The notes: generated by a model not told the origin, from the letters alone. A stretch of DNA of 7,236 nt from Desulfobacteraceae bacterium (GCA_022837185.1 JALHJD010000147.1:1-7236); one strand, 5' to 3'. Shown: positions 1-6,706, counted from the stretch's first letter. Translations and numbers: made by a program.

Positions 1-431
1 AGGGTGGTGTCGTTGTCGACGTTGTTGCCGATCAGGCATCCGCAATGGCCGTGGTCGGTATATTCGCACAGGCAGACATCCGTCACCACATTCAATTGCG
101 GCGCCTTGTTCTTTAATTCCCGTATCGCCCGCTGCACGATCCCGTCCTTGGCATGGGCGCCGGAGCCCATGGGGTCCTTTTTTTCGGGGAGTCCGAAGAG
201 AATGACTGACCCAATGCCCGCCGCCAGACACTCCTTGGCCTCTTTGCCGAGCTGATCGACGGAAATCCGGTTGATGCCGGGCATGGAAGGTATCGGTTCG
301 CGCTTTCCCTTGCCGGGCATGACAAAAAGGGGATAGATCATCTGTTCGGGAACAAGACGGGTTTCCCTGATCAGCGCCCGCAGGGTTTCGTTCTGCCGCA
401 TCCGGCGGGGACGGTATTCCGGAAAGACCAT
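1..431 (-). CDS. hemB: Porphobilinogen synthase (delta-aminolevulinic acid dehydratase), N-terminal 143 residues; runs off left edge
   Basis: HemB condenses two 5-aminolevulinate molecules into porphobilinogen, the first common step of tetrapyrrole (heme, siroheme, corrinoid) synthesis, in the cytosol as a homo-octamer. The visible part begins MVFPEYRPRRMRQNETLRAL, a typical HemB N-terminal arm, followed by YPLFVMPG and the PSMPGINR stretch. The metal-site motif DVCLCEYTDHGHCG has cysteines at residues 120, 122 and 130, the three-cysteine arrangement of zinc-dependent enzymes rather than the Asp-substituted magnesium type. The family is about 320-340 residues, so somewhat under half is present and the active-site lysines lie outside the window. 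The ATG at 431 lies 4 bases after the stop of the upstream regulator gene and has a strong AAGGAG ribosome site 7 bases upstream, so it is translated from the same operon. Identification is firm. Confidence 0.96.
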   Translation of the reverse strand, partial: MVFPEYRPRRMRQNETLRALIRETRLVPEQMIYPLFVMPGKGKREPIPSMPGINRISVDQLGKEAKECLAAGIGSVILFGLPEKKDPMGSGAHAKDGIVQRAIRELKNKAPQLNVVTDVCLCEYTDHGHCGCLIGNNVDNDTT

Positions 432-435
432 GATT

Positions 436-1803
436 TTACTCCTTGTAGAGTTCAATGTTCAGTGCTTTGACCTTCTTATGTAAATGGCTCCGCTCCATGC
501 CTATCCGTTCGGCGGTCTGGGAAATATTGCCGTGGTACTGGAGCAGCTTGCTCCGCAGGTAATCGTACTCAAACTGTCTTTTGGCTTCCCTGTACTCCAG
601 GTGGACGTACCGGCCTCCCTCGGGGGCCGGGAACGACATGTTCCCGTTGGCCCCGAGAAACAGGGTAATGTCTTCCCTGGTGATGGTGTCGTTGGGAATC
701 ATGATGATGAGCCGTTCCACGAGGTTGCGCAGTTCACGAACATTGCCCGGCCAGGAGTGCTGCATCAGGGTATGGATGGCATCGGGGGAAATTTTTTTGC
801 TGCCCAACCCTTTTCGGCTGAACTGCTGGAGGAAATCCTGGACAAGGAGAGGGATATCCTCAATGCGGTCCTTCAGGTCCGGCACCAGGATGGGGACGAC
901 ATTCAGCCTGTAGAAGAGGTCCGCCCGGAACAGGTCCTTTTCGATGGCCTCCTCCAGATTCTTGTTGGTCGCGGCGAGGATGCGGACATCGACCTGGATG
1001 GTCCTGCTGCCGCCGACCCGCTCGAATTTCTGTTCCTGAAGAATGCGCAGGACCTTGGCCTGACTTTTGAGGCTCATATCGCCGATTTCATCGAGAAAAA
1101 TCGTCCCGCCGTCGGCCAGATCGAATTTCCCCTGCCGCCGCTCGGTGGCCCCGGTGAAGGCCCCTTTTTCATGGCCGAAGAGTTCGGATTCTATCAATTC
1201 CTCCGGCAGGGCGGCACAGTTGACTTCAACCATGGGCCGGTCTTTCCGCGCCGACTTGTAGTGGATGGTCTGGGCGACAAGCTCCTTGCCTGTTCCGTGT
1301 CCGCCCCTGATCAGCACCGAGGCGTCGGTGGGCGCAACCCGTTCTATCTGTTCCCGCAGCAGTCGGATAGCCGGGGAATTGCCGGTCAGGTCCGGATGGG
1401 GAGGAGTCCTGTCCCGCAGTATCCGGTTTTCTTTCTCAAGCCGGGCAACATGGAGGCCCTTGTTGATGGACAATATGGTCTTGTCGTAGGAAAGGGGCTT
1501 TTCGATGAAATCAAAGGCGCCCATCCTGGTCGCCTGCACGGCGGTTTCTATGGTGCCGTGGCCGGAAATCATGATGATCGGCATGTCGAACCGGTTTTTG
1601 ATGGCCTTGAGGGCTTCCAGGCCGTCCATGCCCGGCATCCAGATGTCAAGGAGGATCAGGTCCACATCCTTCTGGTCCAGCAGTTCCAGGCCCTCCTCGG
1701 CCGAGGACGCCGTCAGGGTGGCAAACCCTTCATCGCCAAGTATGCCCGACAGGGATTCCCGGATGGACTCCTCGTCATCAATGATCAGCAGCGTATTGGC
1801 CAT
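436..1803 (-). CDS. ntrX: NtrX-family sigma-54-dependent response regulator
   Basis: A 455-residue NtrC-class activator, the likely partner of the kinase encoded just upstream. Residues 1-120 are a receiver domain: acidic pocket D9-D10, phospho-acceptor D53 in LLDIWMPGMDG, S80 and K102 at the switch positions. Residues about 138-375 are the AAA+ domain: Walker A GGHGTGKE (167-174), sigma-54 contact loop GAFTGA (214-219), Walker B GGTIFLDEIGD (232-242), arginine-finger segment FRADLFYRL (292-300), sensor II WPGNVRELRN (351-360). Residues about 410-450 are a Fis-type helix-turn-helix (GNISQTAERIGMERSHLHKK). An intact GAFTGA loop implies real sigma-54 activation. The ATG at 1803 is the only sensible start, because an in-frame TGA lies three codons upstream. 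Its ribosome site is weak (GGA). The usual ES of the P-loop (GESGTGKE) is GH here. NtrX rather than NtrC or another atypical regulator is inferred from the NtrY-like partner and the overall architecture. Confidence 0.92.
   Translation of the reverse strand: MANTLLIIDDEESIRESLSGILGDEGFATLTASSAEEGLELLDQKDVDLILLDIWMPGMDGLEALKAIKNRFDMPIIMISGHGTIETAVQATRMGAFDFIEKPLSYDKTILSINKGLHVARLEKENRILRDRTPPHPDLTGNSPAIRLLREQIERVAPTDASVLIRGGHGTGKELVAQTIHYKSARKDRPMVEVNCAALPEELIESELFGHEKGAFTGATERRQGKFDLADGGTIFLDEIGDMSLKSQAKVLRILQEQKFERVGGSRTIQVDVRILAATNKNLEEAIEKDLFRADLFYRLNVVPILVPDLKDRIEDIPLLVQDFLQQFSRKGLGSKKISPDAIHTLMQHSWPGNVRELRNLVERLIIMIPNDTITREDITLFLGANGNMSFPAPEGGRYVHLEYREAKRQFEYDYLRSKLLQYHGNISQTAERIGMERSHLHKKVKALNIELYKE
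439..444 (-). promoter_or_regulatory. Ribosome binding site of hemB, overlapping the end of ntrX
   Basis: AAGGAG on the minus strand with a 7-base spacer to the ATG at 431. It lies in the last codons of the upstream regulator gene, immediately before that gene's TAA (436-438). This fixes the hemB start and suggests the two genes are translationally coupled. Confidence 0.8.
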
Positions 1804-1872
1804 TTGCGTCCATCAGGGGGAAGGGGGAGCGCGCTTTCTCCCGTGCAGCATGTTTCATAAATTTTCATCATA

Positions 1873-4086
1873 TCAGCTATCAAGGGGGAGCTCAACGATA
1901 AATACCGCTCCCCGTGGGTGGTTGTCCCGCACCCGGATGGAGCCGTTGTGCTCCGTGACGATGGTCCGGGCGATGGCCAGCCCCAGACCGGTGCCCGATT
2001 TCTTGGTGGAGAAGTAGGGCTCGAAAAGACGGAGTTTGATATTGTCCTGGATGCCCGGGCCGGTATCGGCAAGCTCCATGACCACGGTATGTTCCGCTGT
2101 GTTGATATACAGGGAGAGGGTGATCTCCCCGCCCTCGGGGAGCACCGAAACCGCGTTGTCGAGCAGGTTGATGAGAATGCGCTTTATCTGGACCGGATCA
2201 AAGGAGAAGTCGGGGACGGGCTCCCGGCAGTCCAGGGTGAAGACGATGTGCTTGTGGGCTTCCCGGTAGAGGATGAAAATGTCCTCGGCGATGGAGACGA
2301 GATTGCTTGTTTTTTTCTTTACCTGGGGCATGCGGGCGAAATCGGAGAATTCACTGACCAGCCGCTTGATTTCCTCGACCTGGTTGACGATGGTGGTGGT
2401 GCACTGGTCAAAAACATCCCGGTCTTCGGTGATCTTGTCGAGGTACCGTTTTCGCAGGCGCTGGGCGGAAAGCTGGATGGGAGTGAGGGGATTCTTGATC
2501 TCATGGGCGATGCGCCGGGCGACTTCCTGCCAGGCGGCGAGCCGCTGGGCCTTTTCCAGTTTCGTCAGGTTGTCGAAGACAATGACATAGCCGATATGGC
2601 GCGATTCATCCATCAGCCGGGTGATGTTCACCAGCAGGGAAAAGGTCTCACCCTTGCGGATGGTCAGCCGCAGGTGGCGTTCGATGGTTTGTTTTCCGGA
2701 TTCATGCAGCTCCTTGAAAAAACCGCTGAGGATGGCGACGTGGGGCCGGCTGAGGACGTCGTGAAAATCCTTGTTGAGAAAATCGGCCGGGTTGATGCGC
2801 AGCAACTCCTCGGCAAATTTATTGATCGTGGTGATTTCATTGTGTTCATTGATGGCGATGACGCCGGCCGTGACATTCCTGAGCAGGGTTTCCATGTAGT
2901 GGCGGCGCTGTTCGGAGATGATATTGCTCTGCTTGAGGGCTTCATGGGCTTCGGCGAGGTTTCTGTTGCTGGCGGACAGGTCGGCGGTCATGCGGTTGAA
3001 GGAGTCGACCAGCAGTCCCATTTCATCGTCCGATTCCTTTTCCAGTTGAAAATCGAGTTCGCCCTCGGCGACCCGGCGCGTCGCGTCCGCAAGCTTCTTG
3101 ATTGGTCCTGTGAGTCCGTGGGCGATGTAAAATCCGAACCAGATCGCCCCGAAAAGGATGAGCAGGGTGATGATGATCAGCATGATGATGAGGCTGAGCT
3201 TGATCGGGGCCTTGAGCATCACCAGCTGGCGGTAGTCGTTGATGCCGTCGGATATCGATTTCATCCGGACAAGCTGTTCCGAGGGGATAAGAACCGAAGT
3301 GATCAGGAAGTAGCTGTCCTGCCCATTCTTGCCAAGAACGGGGGCAATGGAACGGACAAGTTCGCCGACCCCGGTGTCCTGGGTGATGGTTTCCGGCCGC
3401 CCTTTATCTCTGGCCAGGCGCAGGGCCTCGGTGGGAACGTCGGGCAGGGCGACGGTAAGGAGGCGGTCCCCCCGCAGCGAAACAACCTCCTGTGGGGTAC
3501 TGTCCATCAGGGTCAGGGCATCGGGAGAACCGGGAGGCGGATCTTTGACGATCTTGGCAAAGAAGTGTTCCACGGTCACCGGGTTCAAATACCTTCTGTT
3601 CTCCTCCATGGCAGTGCCGATGCGCATGCCGATATTTTCCGCCTCCAGTTCGGTTTCGTGATAGACAGTCTGGGCAAGTTTGAGGGAGGACTGCAGGGAA
3701 TCCTCGACATTGGTGTTGAACCAGTAGTCCATGGAAGTGGAGACAAAACTCAGGGCGATGATGAACAACAGCGCCGTGGGCACGAAGGAGAGGGAAATGA
3801 AGGAAACGACCAGCCGGGTGCGCAGCTTGCTGCCGATGATCTTATGCCTGCGTTCGAATATGAGCTCGACCAGGTTGCGCAGCACAAGATAGAGCATGAG
3901 CAGGAGCAGCAGGCCGTTGATGTTGATAAGGGCAAAGATGAGAATCGTGCTGCTGAGGGGAAGGGTGAAGGTGCCTTTGAGCAGGTACCGCTGCAGGAGG
4001 GCGAAAACGGGTATCAGTACACAGCAGAAAATAATGACATAGCGGATGTACTGTCTTTTTTTCTGGCGCTGCTGGGGAGTAAGCAT
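1873..4086 (-). CDS. ntrY: NtrY-family transmembrane sensor histidine kinase
   Basis: A 737-residue inner-membrane kinase that should phosphorylate the downstream NtrX. Using the ATG at 4086, three hydrophobic segments at about 16-34, 44-72 and 92-116 are followed by an extracytoplasmic region (about 117-295) and a fourth segment at 296-321. Then come HAMP (about 321-375, GPIKKLADATRRVAEGELDF), PAS (about 395-503), the HisKA H-box RRIAHEIKNPLTP with the phospho-histidine at 528, and HATPase_c with N-box INLLDNAV (about 639-646), G1 DTGPGI (674-679) and G2 GTGLGL (698-703). This four-TM plus HAMP-PAS-kinase order is that of NtrY. All catalytic boxes are intact. A GTG at 4137 would add 17 residues and overlap the DUF4390 gene by 46 bases. 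Neither start has a good ribosome site. I prefer the ATG because it begins 5 bases after the upstream stop and leaves a normal short cytoplasmic tail. The signal sensed is unknown. Confidence 0.93.
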   Translation of the reverse strand: MLTPQQRQKKRQYIRYVIIFCCVLIPVFALLQRYLLKGTFTLPLSSTILIFALININGLLLLLMLYLVLRNLVELIFERRHKIIGSKLRTRLVVSFISLSFVPTALLFIIALSFVSTSMDYWFNTNVEDSLQSSLKLAQTVYHETELEAENIGMRIGTAMEENRRYLNPVTVEHFFAKIVKDPPPGSPDALTLMDSTPQEVVSLRGDRLLTVALPDVPTEALRLARDKGRPETITQDTGVGELVRSIAPVLGKNGQDSYFLITSVLIPSEQLVRMKSISDGINDYRQLVMLKAPIKLSLIIMLIIITLLILFGAIWFGFYIAHGLTGPIKKLADATRRVAEGELDFQLEKESDDEMGLLVDSFNRMTADLSASNRNLAEAHEALKQSNIISEQRRHYMETLLRNVTAGVIAINEHNEITTINKFAEELLRINPADFLNKDFHDVLSRPHVAILSGFFKELHESGKQTIERHLRLTIRKGETFSLLVNITRLMDESRHIGYVIVFDNLTKLEKAQRLAAWQEVARRIAHEIKNPLTPIQLSAQRLRKRYLDKITEDRDVFDQCTTTIVNQVEEIKRLVSEFSDFARMPQVKKKTSNLVSIAEDIFILYREAHKHIVFTLDCREPVPDFSFDPVQIKRILINLLDNAVSVLPEGGEITLSLYINTAEHTVVMELADTGPGIQDNIKLRLFEPYFSTKKSGTGLGLAIARTIVTEHNGSIRVRDNHPRGAVFIVELPLDS

Positions 4087-4091
4087 ACCGA

Positions 4092-4664
4092 TCAGTAGGT
4101 GAATTCTATGGTTCTCCAGTCGGTCTCGAAATTCCACAGGGAAATAAAGGGGACAATGTAGTGCAGGTTCAGGGGCAGGGTTTTTTCGGCCAGGACCGCC
4201 TTGACGTGCAGGGCGTACGGCTTGTCGGGCTCGAGTTCGGCGAGGGGTATGATCTTGATGCCGTTCAGCTCCGCCATCACCTCCATGGCCCTATCGATGG
4301 AATCCGTCACCATCGCCCCGGTGGTCCGTTCCGACAGGGACACCGAGTATCTCTGCTTGATGGGGTCATAGGCGAGTGTATGGTGTATGGTCATTTCCCC
4401 CAGGGTTGAATCAGGCCAGTTTTTATTTATTTTTTCCAGTTTGACCAGAAAGGTAAAGGTGACGGGGATGCCGTTTTGCACGCCTTTGATCATATCGGCC
4501 ATGAAACTGTTTTGTATTGTACAGAAAAGCAGCAGGTCCGTCTGGGACGATGTGAGGAGGATGTCCGCCAGATACGGCTTTTCGTCCTTTGCCCAGGCAG
4601 AGGAGGGCAGGGCGGAAAAGAGGAAGAGGAGGATAATGAGTATGACCGGGGGGTACGATTTCAT
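4092..4664 (-). CDS. Secreted or membrane-anchored DUF4390 protein
   Basis: A 190-residue protein of unknown function. It begins with a hydrophobic signal segment (residues about 5-25, VILIILLFLFSALPSSAWA, then KDEKPY), so it probably acts in the periplasm or stays anchored at the inner membrane. The mature part is a predicted beta-rich single domain. It has a NGIPVTFTFLVKLEK segment, a LAYDPIKQRYSVSL segment and a C-terminal WNFETDW motif, which match my recollection of the DUF4390 family. To my knowledge that family also sits directly upstream of ntrY-ntrX in some betaproteobacteria. It ends 5 bases before the kinase start, so a helper or sensory-accessory role for NtrY is plausible but unproven. 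In-frame upstream starts exist (ATG at 4715, TTG at 4754), giving up to 220 residues. The ATG at 4664 is chosen because it places the signal peptide at the N-terminus and lies downstream of the candidate promoter. No clear ribosome site is visible for it. Confidence 0.8.
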   Translation of the reverse strand: MKSYPPVILIILLFLFSALPSSAWAKDEKPYLADILLTSSQTDLLLFCTIQNSFMADMIKGVQNGIPVTFTFLVKLEKINKNWPDSTLGEMTIHHTLAYDPIKQRYSVSLSERTTGAMVTDSIDRAMEVMAELNGIKIIPLAELEPDKPYALHVKAVLAEKTLPLNLHYIVPFISLWNFETDWRTIEFTY

Positions 4665-4675
4665 ATATTGATGAG

Positions 4676-4690
4676 CCGTTGTCTGAACGG
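4676..4690 (-). other. Small hairpin in the DUF4390 5' leader
   Basis: CCGTT/AACGG, a 5-base-pair stem with a 5-base loop, lies about 12 bases before the preferred DUF4390 start. It could sit in the leader of the leftward operon. It is short enough to be chance. Confidence 0.25.
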
Positions 4691-4716
4691 AAATGCCTGA
4701 ATGCGACAAATTCATA

Positions 4717-4745
4717 TTTTTACCCGAAATATTCCCCTTTGTCCA
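4717..4745 (-). promoter_or_regulatory. Candidate sigma-70 promoter for the DUF4390-ntrY-ntrX-hemB operon
   Basis: On the minus strand, TGGACA (4745-4740, five of six to the -35 consensus), a 17-base spacer, and TAAAAA (4722-4717, four of six to the -10 consensus). Transcription would start near 4710, about 45 bases before the ATG at 4664 and downstream of the alternative starts at 4715 and 4754. It lies in an AT-richer patch of an otherwise GC-rich intergenic region. No sigma-54 GG/GC signature is evident here. Confidence 0.4.
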
Positions 4746-4827
4746 CACAATCAAGCAGCCGGCCGATGCGGGAGCGGGCGGGGCGGGCCCGGCTCCAACC
4801 GCTGGGCGGAAAAAGAATATTCCATGT

Positions 4828-4856
4828 TTGACAGGGGGTCCGACTGTTTTTATAGT
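4828..4856 (+). promoter_or_regulatory. Near-consensus sigma-70 promoter for rmlB-rmlC
   Basis: A perfect TTGACA (-35, 4828-4833), an ideal 17-base spacer, and TATAGT (-10, 4851-4856, five of six). Transcription is expected to start near 4862-4864, giving a leader of about 130 bases before the rmlB ATG at 4994. Such a good match in GC-rich DNA is unlikely to be accidental and suggests strong, possibly constitutive expression, unless the structured leader reduces it. Confidence 0.75.
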
Positions 4857-4857
4857 A

Positions 4858-4883
4858 CCTTGCCTTCGGCATGGGCGGCAAGG
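4858..4883 (+). other. Hairpin at the start of the rmlB leader
   Basis: CCTTGCC (4858-4864) pairs with GGCAAGG (4877-4883), a 7-base-pair perfect stem with a 12-base loop, right at or just after the predicted transcription start. A smaller alternative stem (TGCC-TTC-GGCA, 4861-4871) competes with it. It could stabilise the 5' end of the transcript or act as an operator; neither is shown. Confidence 0.4.
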
Positions 4884-4922
4884 CCTCCGGGGGACCGGAA
4901 CGCAACGGCTCCAAGCCGGGTG

Positions 4923-4952
4923 GGGCGGATATCCCGCGCGGGATATCCGCCC
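4923..4952. repeat. Perfect 30-base palindrome in the rmlB leader
   Basis: GGGCGGATATCCCGC is followed directly by its exact reverse complement, so all 15 pairs match with no spacer; symmetry breaks on the next pair out (4922/4953). As RNA it would form a 13-base-pair stem with a CGCG loop. It begins about 60 bases after the predicted transcription start and ends 41 bases before the rmlB ATG. There is no U-run after it, so it is not a classical intrinsic terminator. It could be a dimeric repressor operator, an RNA structure controlling readthrough or stability, or one copy of a dispersed genomic repeat. Confidence 0.85.
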
Positions 4953-4982
4953 GGAACAACATGAAGCAAAGAAAAAACAGGT

Positions 4983-4992
4983 GGAAGAGAGG
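4983..4992 (+). promoter_or_regulatory. Ribosome binding site deciding the rmlB start
   Basis: Purine-rich GGAAGAGAGG directly before the ATG at 4994, with the GGAAG core 6 bases upstream of the ATG. It favours this start over the in-frame ATG at 4961, which would add a non-homologous basic tail ([11 protein letters not shown]) to the Rossmann fold. Confidence 0.6.
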
Positions 4993-4993
4993 A

Positions 4994-6100
4994 ATGCAGA
5001 GAACAGTTCTGGTTACCGGCGGCTGCGGTTTCATAGGGGTGAATTTTGTCCGGCTCCTTCTCGGGACGCGGGAGCGGTGGCGGGTGATCAATCTCGACAA
5101 GCTCACCTATGCCGGCAATCTCGCCAGTCTGGCGGATGTGGCGGAGACCCCCGGGTATCATTTCGTCAAGGGGGATATCTGCGATCAGGATCTGATCGAC
5201 GCACTTTTTGACCGCTACAGATTCGATACCGTCGTCCATTTTGCCGCCGAGTCCCATGTCGATCGCTCCATCGCCGGTCCGGCCGAATTTATCCGCACCA
5301 ATATTGTCGGAACCTACACCCTGCTCGAAGCGGCCAGGAAGCACTGGATCGAAGCCGGCCCCCCCGGCCGGGCGGACAGTTGCCGTTTCCTGCATGTCAG
5401 CACCGACGAGGTGTTCGGCTCCCTGGGCGACACGGGATATTTCACCGAATCGACCCGCTACGATCCCCGGTCGCCCTATTCGGCCAGCAAGGCCTCTTCC
5501 GACCACCTGGCCCGGGCATATTATCATACCTACGGCCTGCCGGTGCTGATTACCAACTGTTCGAATAATTACGGTCCCTACCAGTTTCCCGAGAAGCTGA
5601 TACCGCTGATCATCAATAACGGCCTGCACGGCAGGGAGCTCCCCGTGTACGGGGACGGCGGCAATGTGCGTGACTGGCTGTACGTTCTGGATCATTGCGA
5701 GGCCATATTGCAGGTTGTGGAGCACGGGCGGCCGGGAGAATCGTATAATATCGGCGGCCGCAACGAAAAGAAGAACCTGGAGGTCGTCGGTCTGCTCTGT
5801 GATATTCTTGACCGGAAGGGGGGTCTGCTGCCGTCCGCCCGGCCCCGCCGGTCGCTGATCACCTTTGTCCGGGACAGGCCCGGGCATGACCGCCGCTACG
5901 CCATTGATGCCGGGAAAATCGCCGCCGAACTCGGCTGGTCACCGAAAGTGACGTTTGAGCAGGGCATGGAACAGACCGTCGACTGGTATCTCGCCAACCG
6001 GGAGTGGCTTGCTGCGGTTATCGACGGTTCCTACCAGGAGTACTACCGGCGCATGTACGGCGGCCGGGACGAACTGCAGGGACAAAGGAGACAACAATGA
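4994..6100 (+). CDS. rmlB: dTDP-glucose 4,6-dehydratase
   Basis: RmlB (RfbB) converts dTDP-glucose to dTDP-4-keto-6-deoxyglucose using tightly bound NAD, the second step of dTDP-L-rhamnose synthesis and the branch point for other deoxysugars. The 368-residue protein is an extended short-chain dehydrogenase. It has the NAD loop TGGCGFIG (8-15), the family segment LDKLTYAGN (34-42), [12 protein letters not shown] (82-93), STDEVFG with S136 and T137 followed by the dehydration acid/base pair D138-E139, and the YSASK motif with Y162 and K166. [17 protein letters not shown] (181-197) and RDWLYV (216-221) are further RmlB hallmarks. Length is slightly above the usual 350-360 because of a Gln/Arg-rich tail. 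The start at 4994 is supported by the ribosome site and by the fold beginning at once ([10 protein letters not shown]). The stop overlaps the rmlC start (ATGA). Cys11 replaces the commoner Ala in the NAD loop, a mild change. Confidence 0.96.
   Translation: MQRTVLVTGGCGFIGVNFVRLLLGTRERWRVINLDKLTYAGNLASLADVAETPGYHFVKGDICDQDLIDALFDRYRFDTVVHFAAESHVDRSIAGPAEFIRTNIVGTYTLLEAARKHWIEAGPPGRADSCRFLHVSTDEVFGSLGDTGYFTESTRYDPRSPYSASKASSDHLARAYYHTYGLPVLITNCSNNYGPYQFPEKLIPLIINNGLHGRELPVYGDGGNVRDWLYVLDHCEAILQVVEHGRPGESYNIGGRNEKKNLEVVGLLCDILDRKGGLLPSARPRRSLITFVRDRPGHDRRYAIDAGKIAAELGWSPKVTFEQGMEQTVDWYLANREWLAAVIDGSYQEYYRRMYGGRDELQGQRRQQ
6084..6090 (+). promoter_or_regulatory. Ribosome binding site of rmlC
   Basis: AAAGGAG, 6 bases before the rmlC ATG at 6097 and inside the end of rmlB. 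It fixes the rmlC start and, with the ATGA overlap, supports coupled translation. Confidence 0.8.
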
Positions 6101-6636
6101 AGGTAATTGCCACCAACATTCCGGACGCGCTGATCATCGAGCCCAGGGTTTTCACCGACGAGCGCGGTTTTTTCTTCGAGAGCTTCAACCAGCGGCGGTG
6201 GGAGGAGCTGGCCGGATTCAGCCCCAATTTCGTCCAGCACAATCATTCCCGGTCGGTGCGTAATGTCCTGCGCGGGCTGCACTACCAGGTGAGTTGTCCC
6301 CAGGGCAAGCTGGTCCGGGTGCTGCGGGGCGAAGTCTACGATGTGGCCGTGGACATCCGCAGGGGATCACCCACCTTCGGGCAATGGACCGGGGTCCGCC
6401 TGTCCGAGGAGAACAAGCTCCAGTTCTGGATACCCGAGGGATTTGCCCACGGTTTTCTCGTTCTCTCCGATGTCGCCGACCTCTTCTATCTGGCAACGGA
6501 GTTCTATGCGCCGGAGCACGAACGCGCCATCGTCTGGAACGACCCGGACCTGCACATCGACTGGCCGCTGGCCGGGGAGCCGATTCTCTCGGTCAAGGAC
6601 CGCCAGGCCCTGCGTTTTCGGGAAGCGGAAATATGA
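6097..6636 (+). CDS. rmlC: dTDP-4-dehydrorhamnose 3,5-epimerase
   Basis: RmlC (RfbC) epimerises C3 and C5 of dTDP-4-keto-6-deoxyglucose, the step after RmlB in dTDP-L-rhamnose synthesis. It is a cytosolic, cupin-fold dimer. The 179-residue length is typical. Visible family motifs are [13 protein letters not shown] (19-31), the catalytic base in LRGLHYQ (H62), [29 protein letters not shown] (about 69-97), [14 protein letters not shown] (111-124), [21 protein letters not shown] (130-150, carrying the tyrosine acid, probably Y137) and LSVKDRQ (D168, partner of the histidine in the family). Everything expected for activity is present. The gene starts at ATG 6097, overlapping the rmlB stop by 4 bases. 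No rmlA or rmlD follows: the next gene is convergent. Confidence 0.96.
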   Translation: MKVIATNIPDALIIEPRVFTDERGFFFESFNQRRWEELAGFSPNFVQHNHSRSVRNVLRGLHYQVSCPQGKLVRVLRGEVYDVAVDIRRGSPTFGQWTGVRLSEENKLQFWIPEGFAHGFLVLSDVADLFYLATEFYAPEHERAIVWNDPDLHIDWPLAGEPILSVKDRQALRFREAEI

Positions 6637-6706
6637 TGTGACCGGACCGGGAGGCTCGCGGCCGTCCTTTATCGAAAGAGGCGGGAGATGCGGCGACCGG
6701 GGTGTT

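Noticed and set aside
484..1860. A 458-codon open frame on the plus strand, antisense to ntrX
   Set aside because: Same codon-boundary relationship as the ntrY antisense frame, so it is explained by avoidance of the same three codons in ntrX.
1821..1891. Direct repeat AAGGGGGAGC at 1821-1830 and 1882-1891 around the ntrY-ntrX junction
   Set aside because: Low-complexity purine 10-mer; the second copy is inside ntrY coding sequence (codons for ELPL), so chance is the simplest explanation.
1918..4098. A 726-codon open frame on the plus strand, antisense to ntrY
   Set aside because: Its codons are the exact reverse complements of ntrY codons. It stays open because ntrY avoids TTA, CTA and TCA in this stretch, which are rare codons in GC-rich genomes. 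The translation is low-complexity, Asp/Gly/Val-rich, with no recognisable domain.
4693..5211. A plus-strand frame crossing the divergent intergenic region into rmlB
   Set aside because: It lies partly in promoter and leader sequence and partly out of frame inside rmlB. The composition is Gly/Arg/Pro-rich without a domain.
4850..5887. A 345-codon open frame on the minus strand, antisense to rmlB
   Set aside because: Codon boundaries coincide with rmlB, and the protein resembles nothing recognisable, while rmlB is complete with all its motifs.
6097..6636. Longer rmlC starting at 6004 (210 residues)
   Set aside because: The extra 31 residues overlap rmlB and are not part of the cupin fold. The ATG at 6097 has an excellent ribosome site and the [16 protein letters not shown] start typical of the family.
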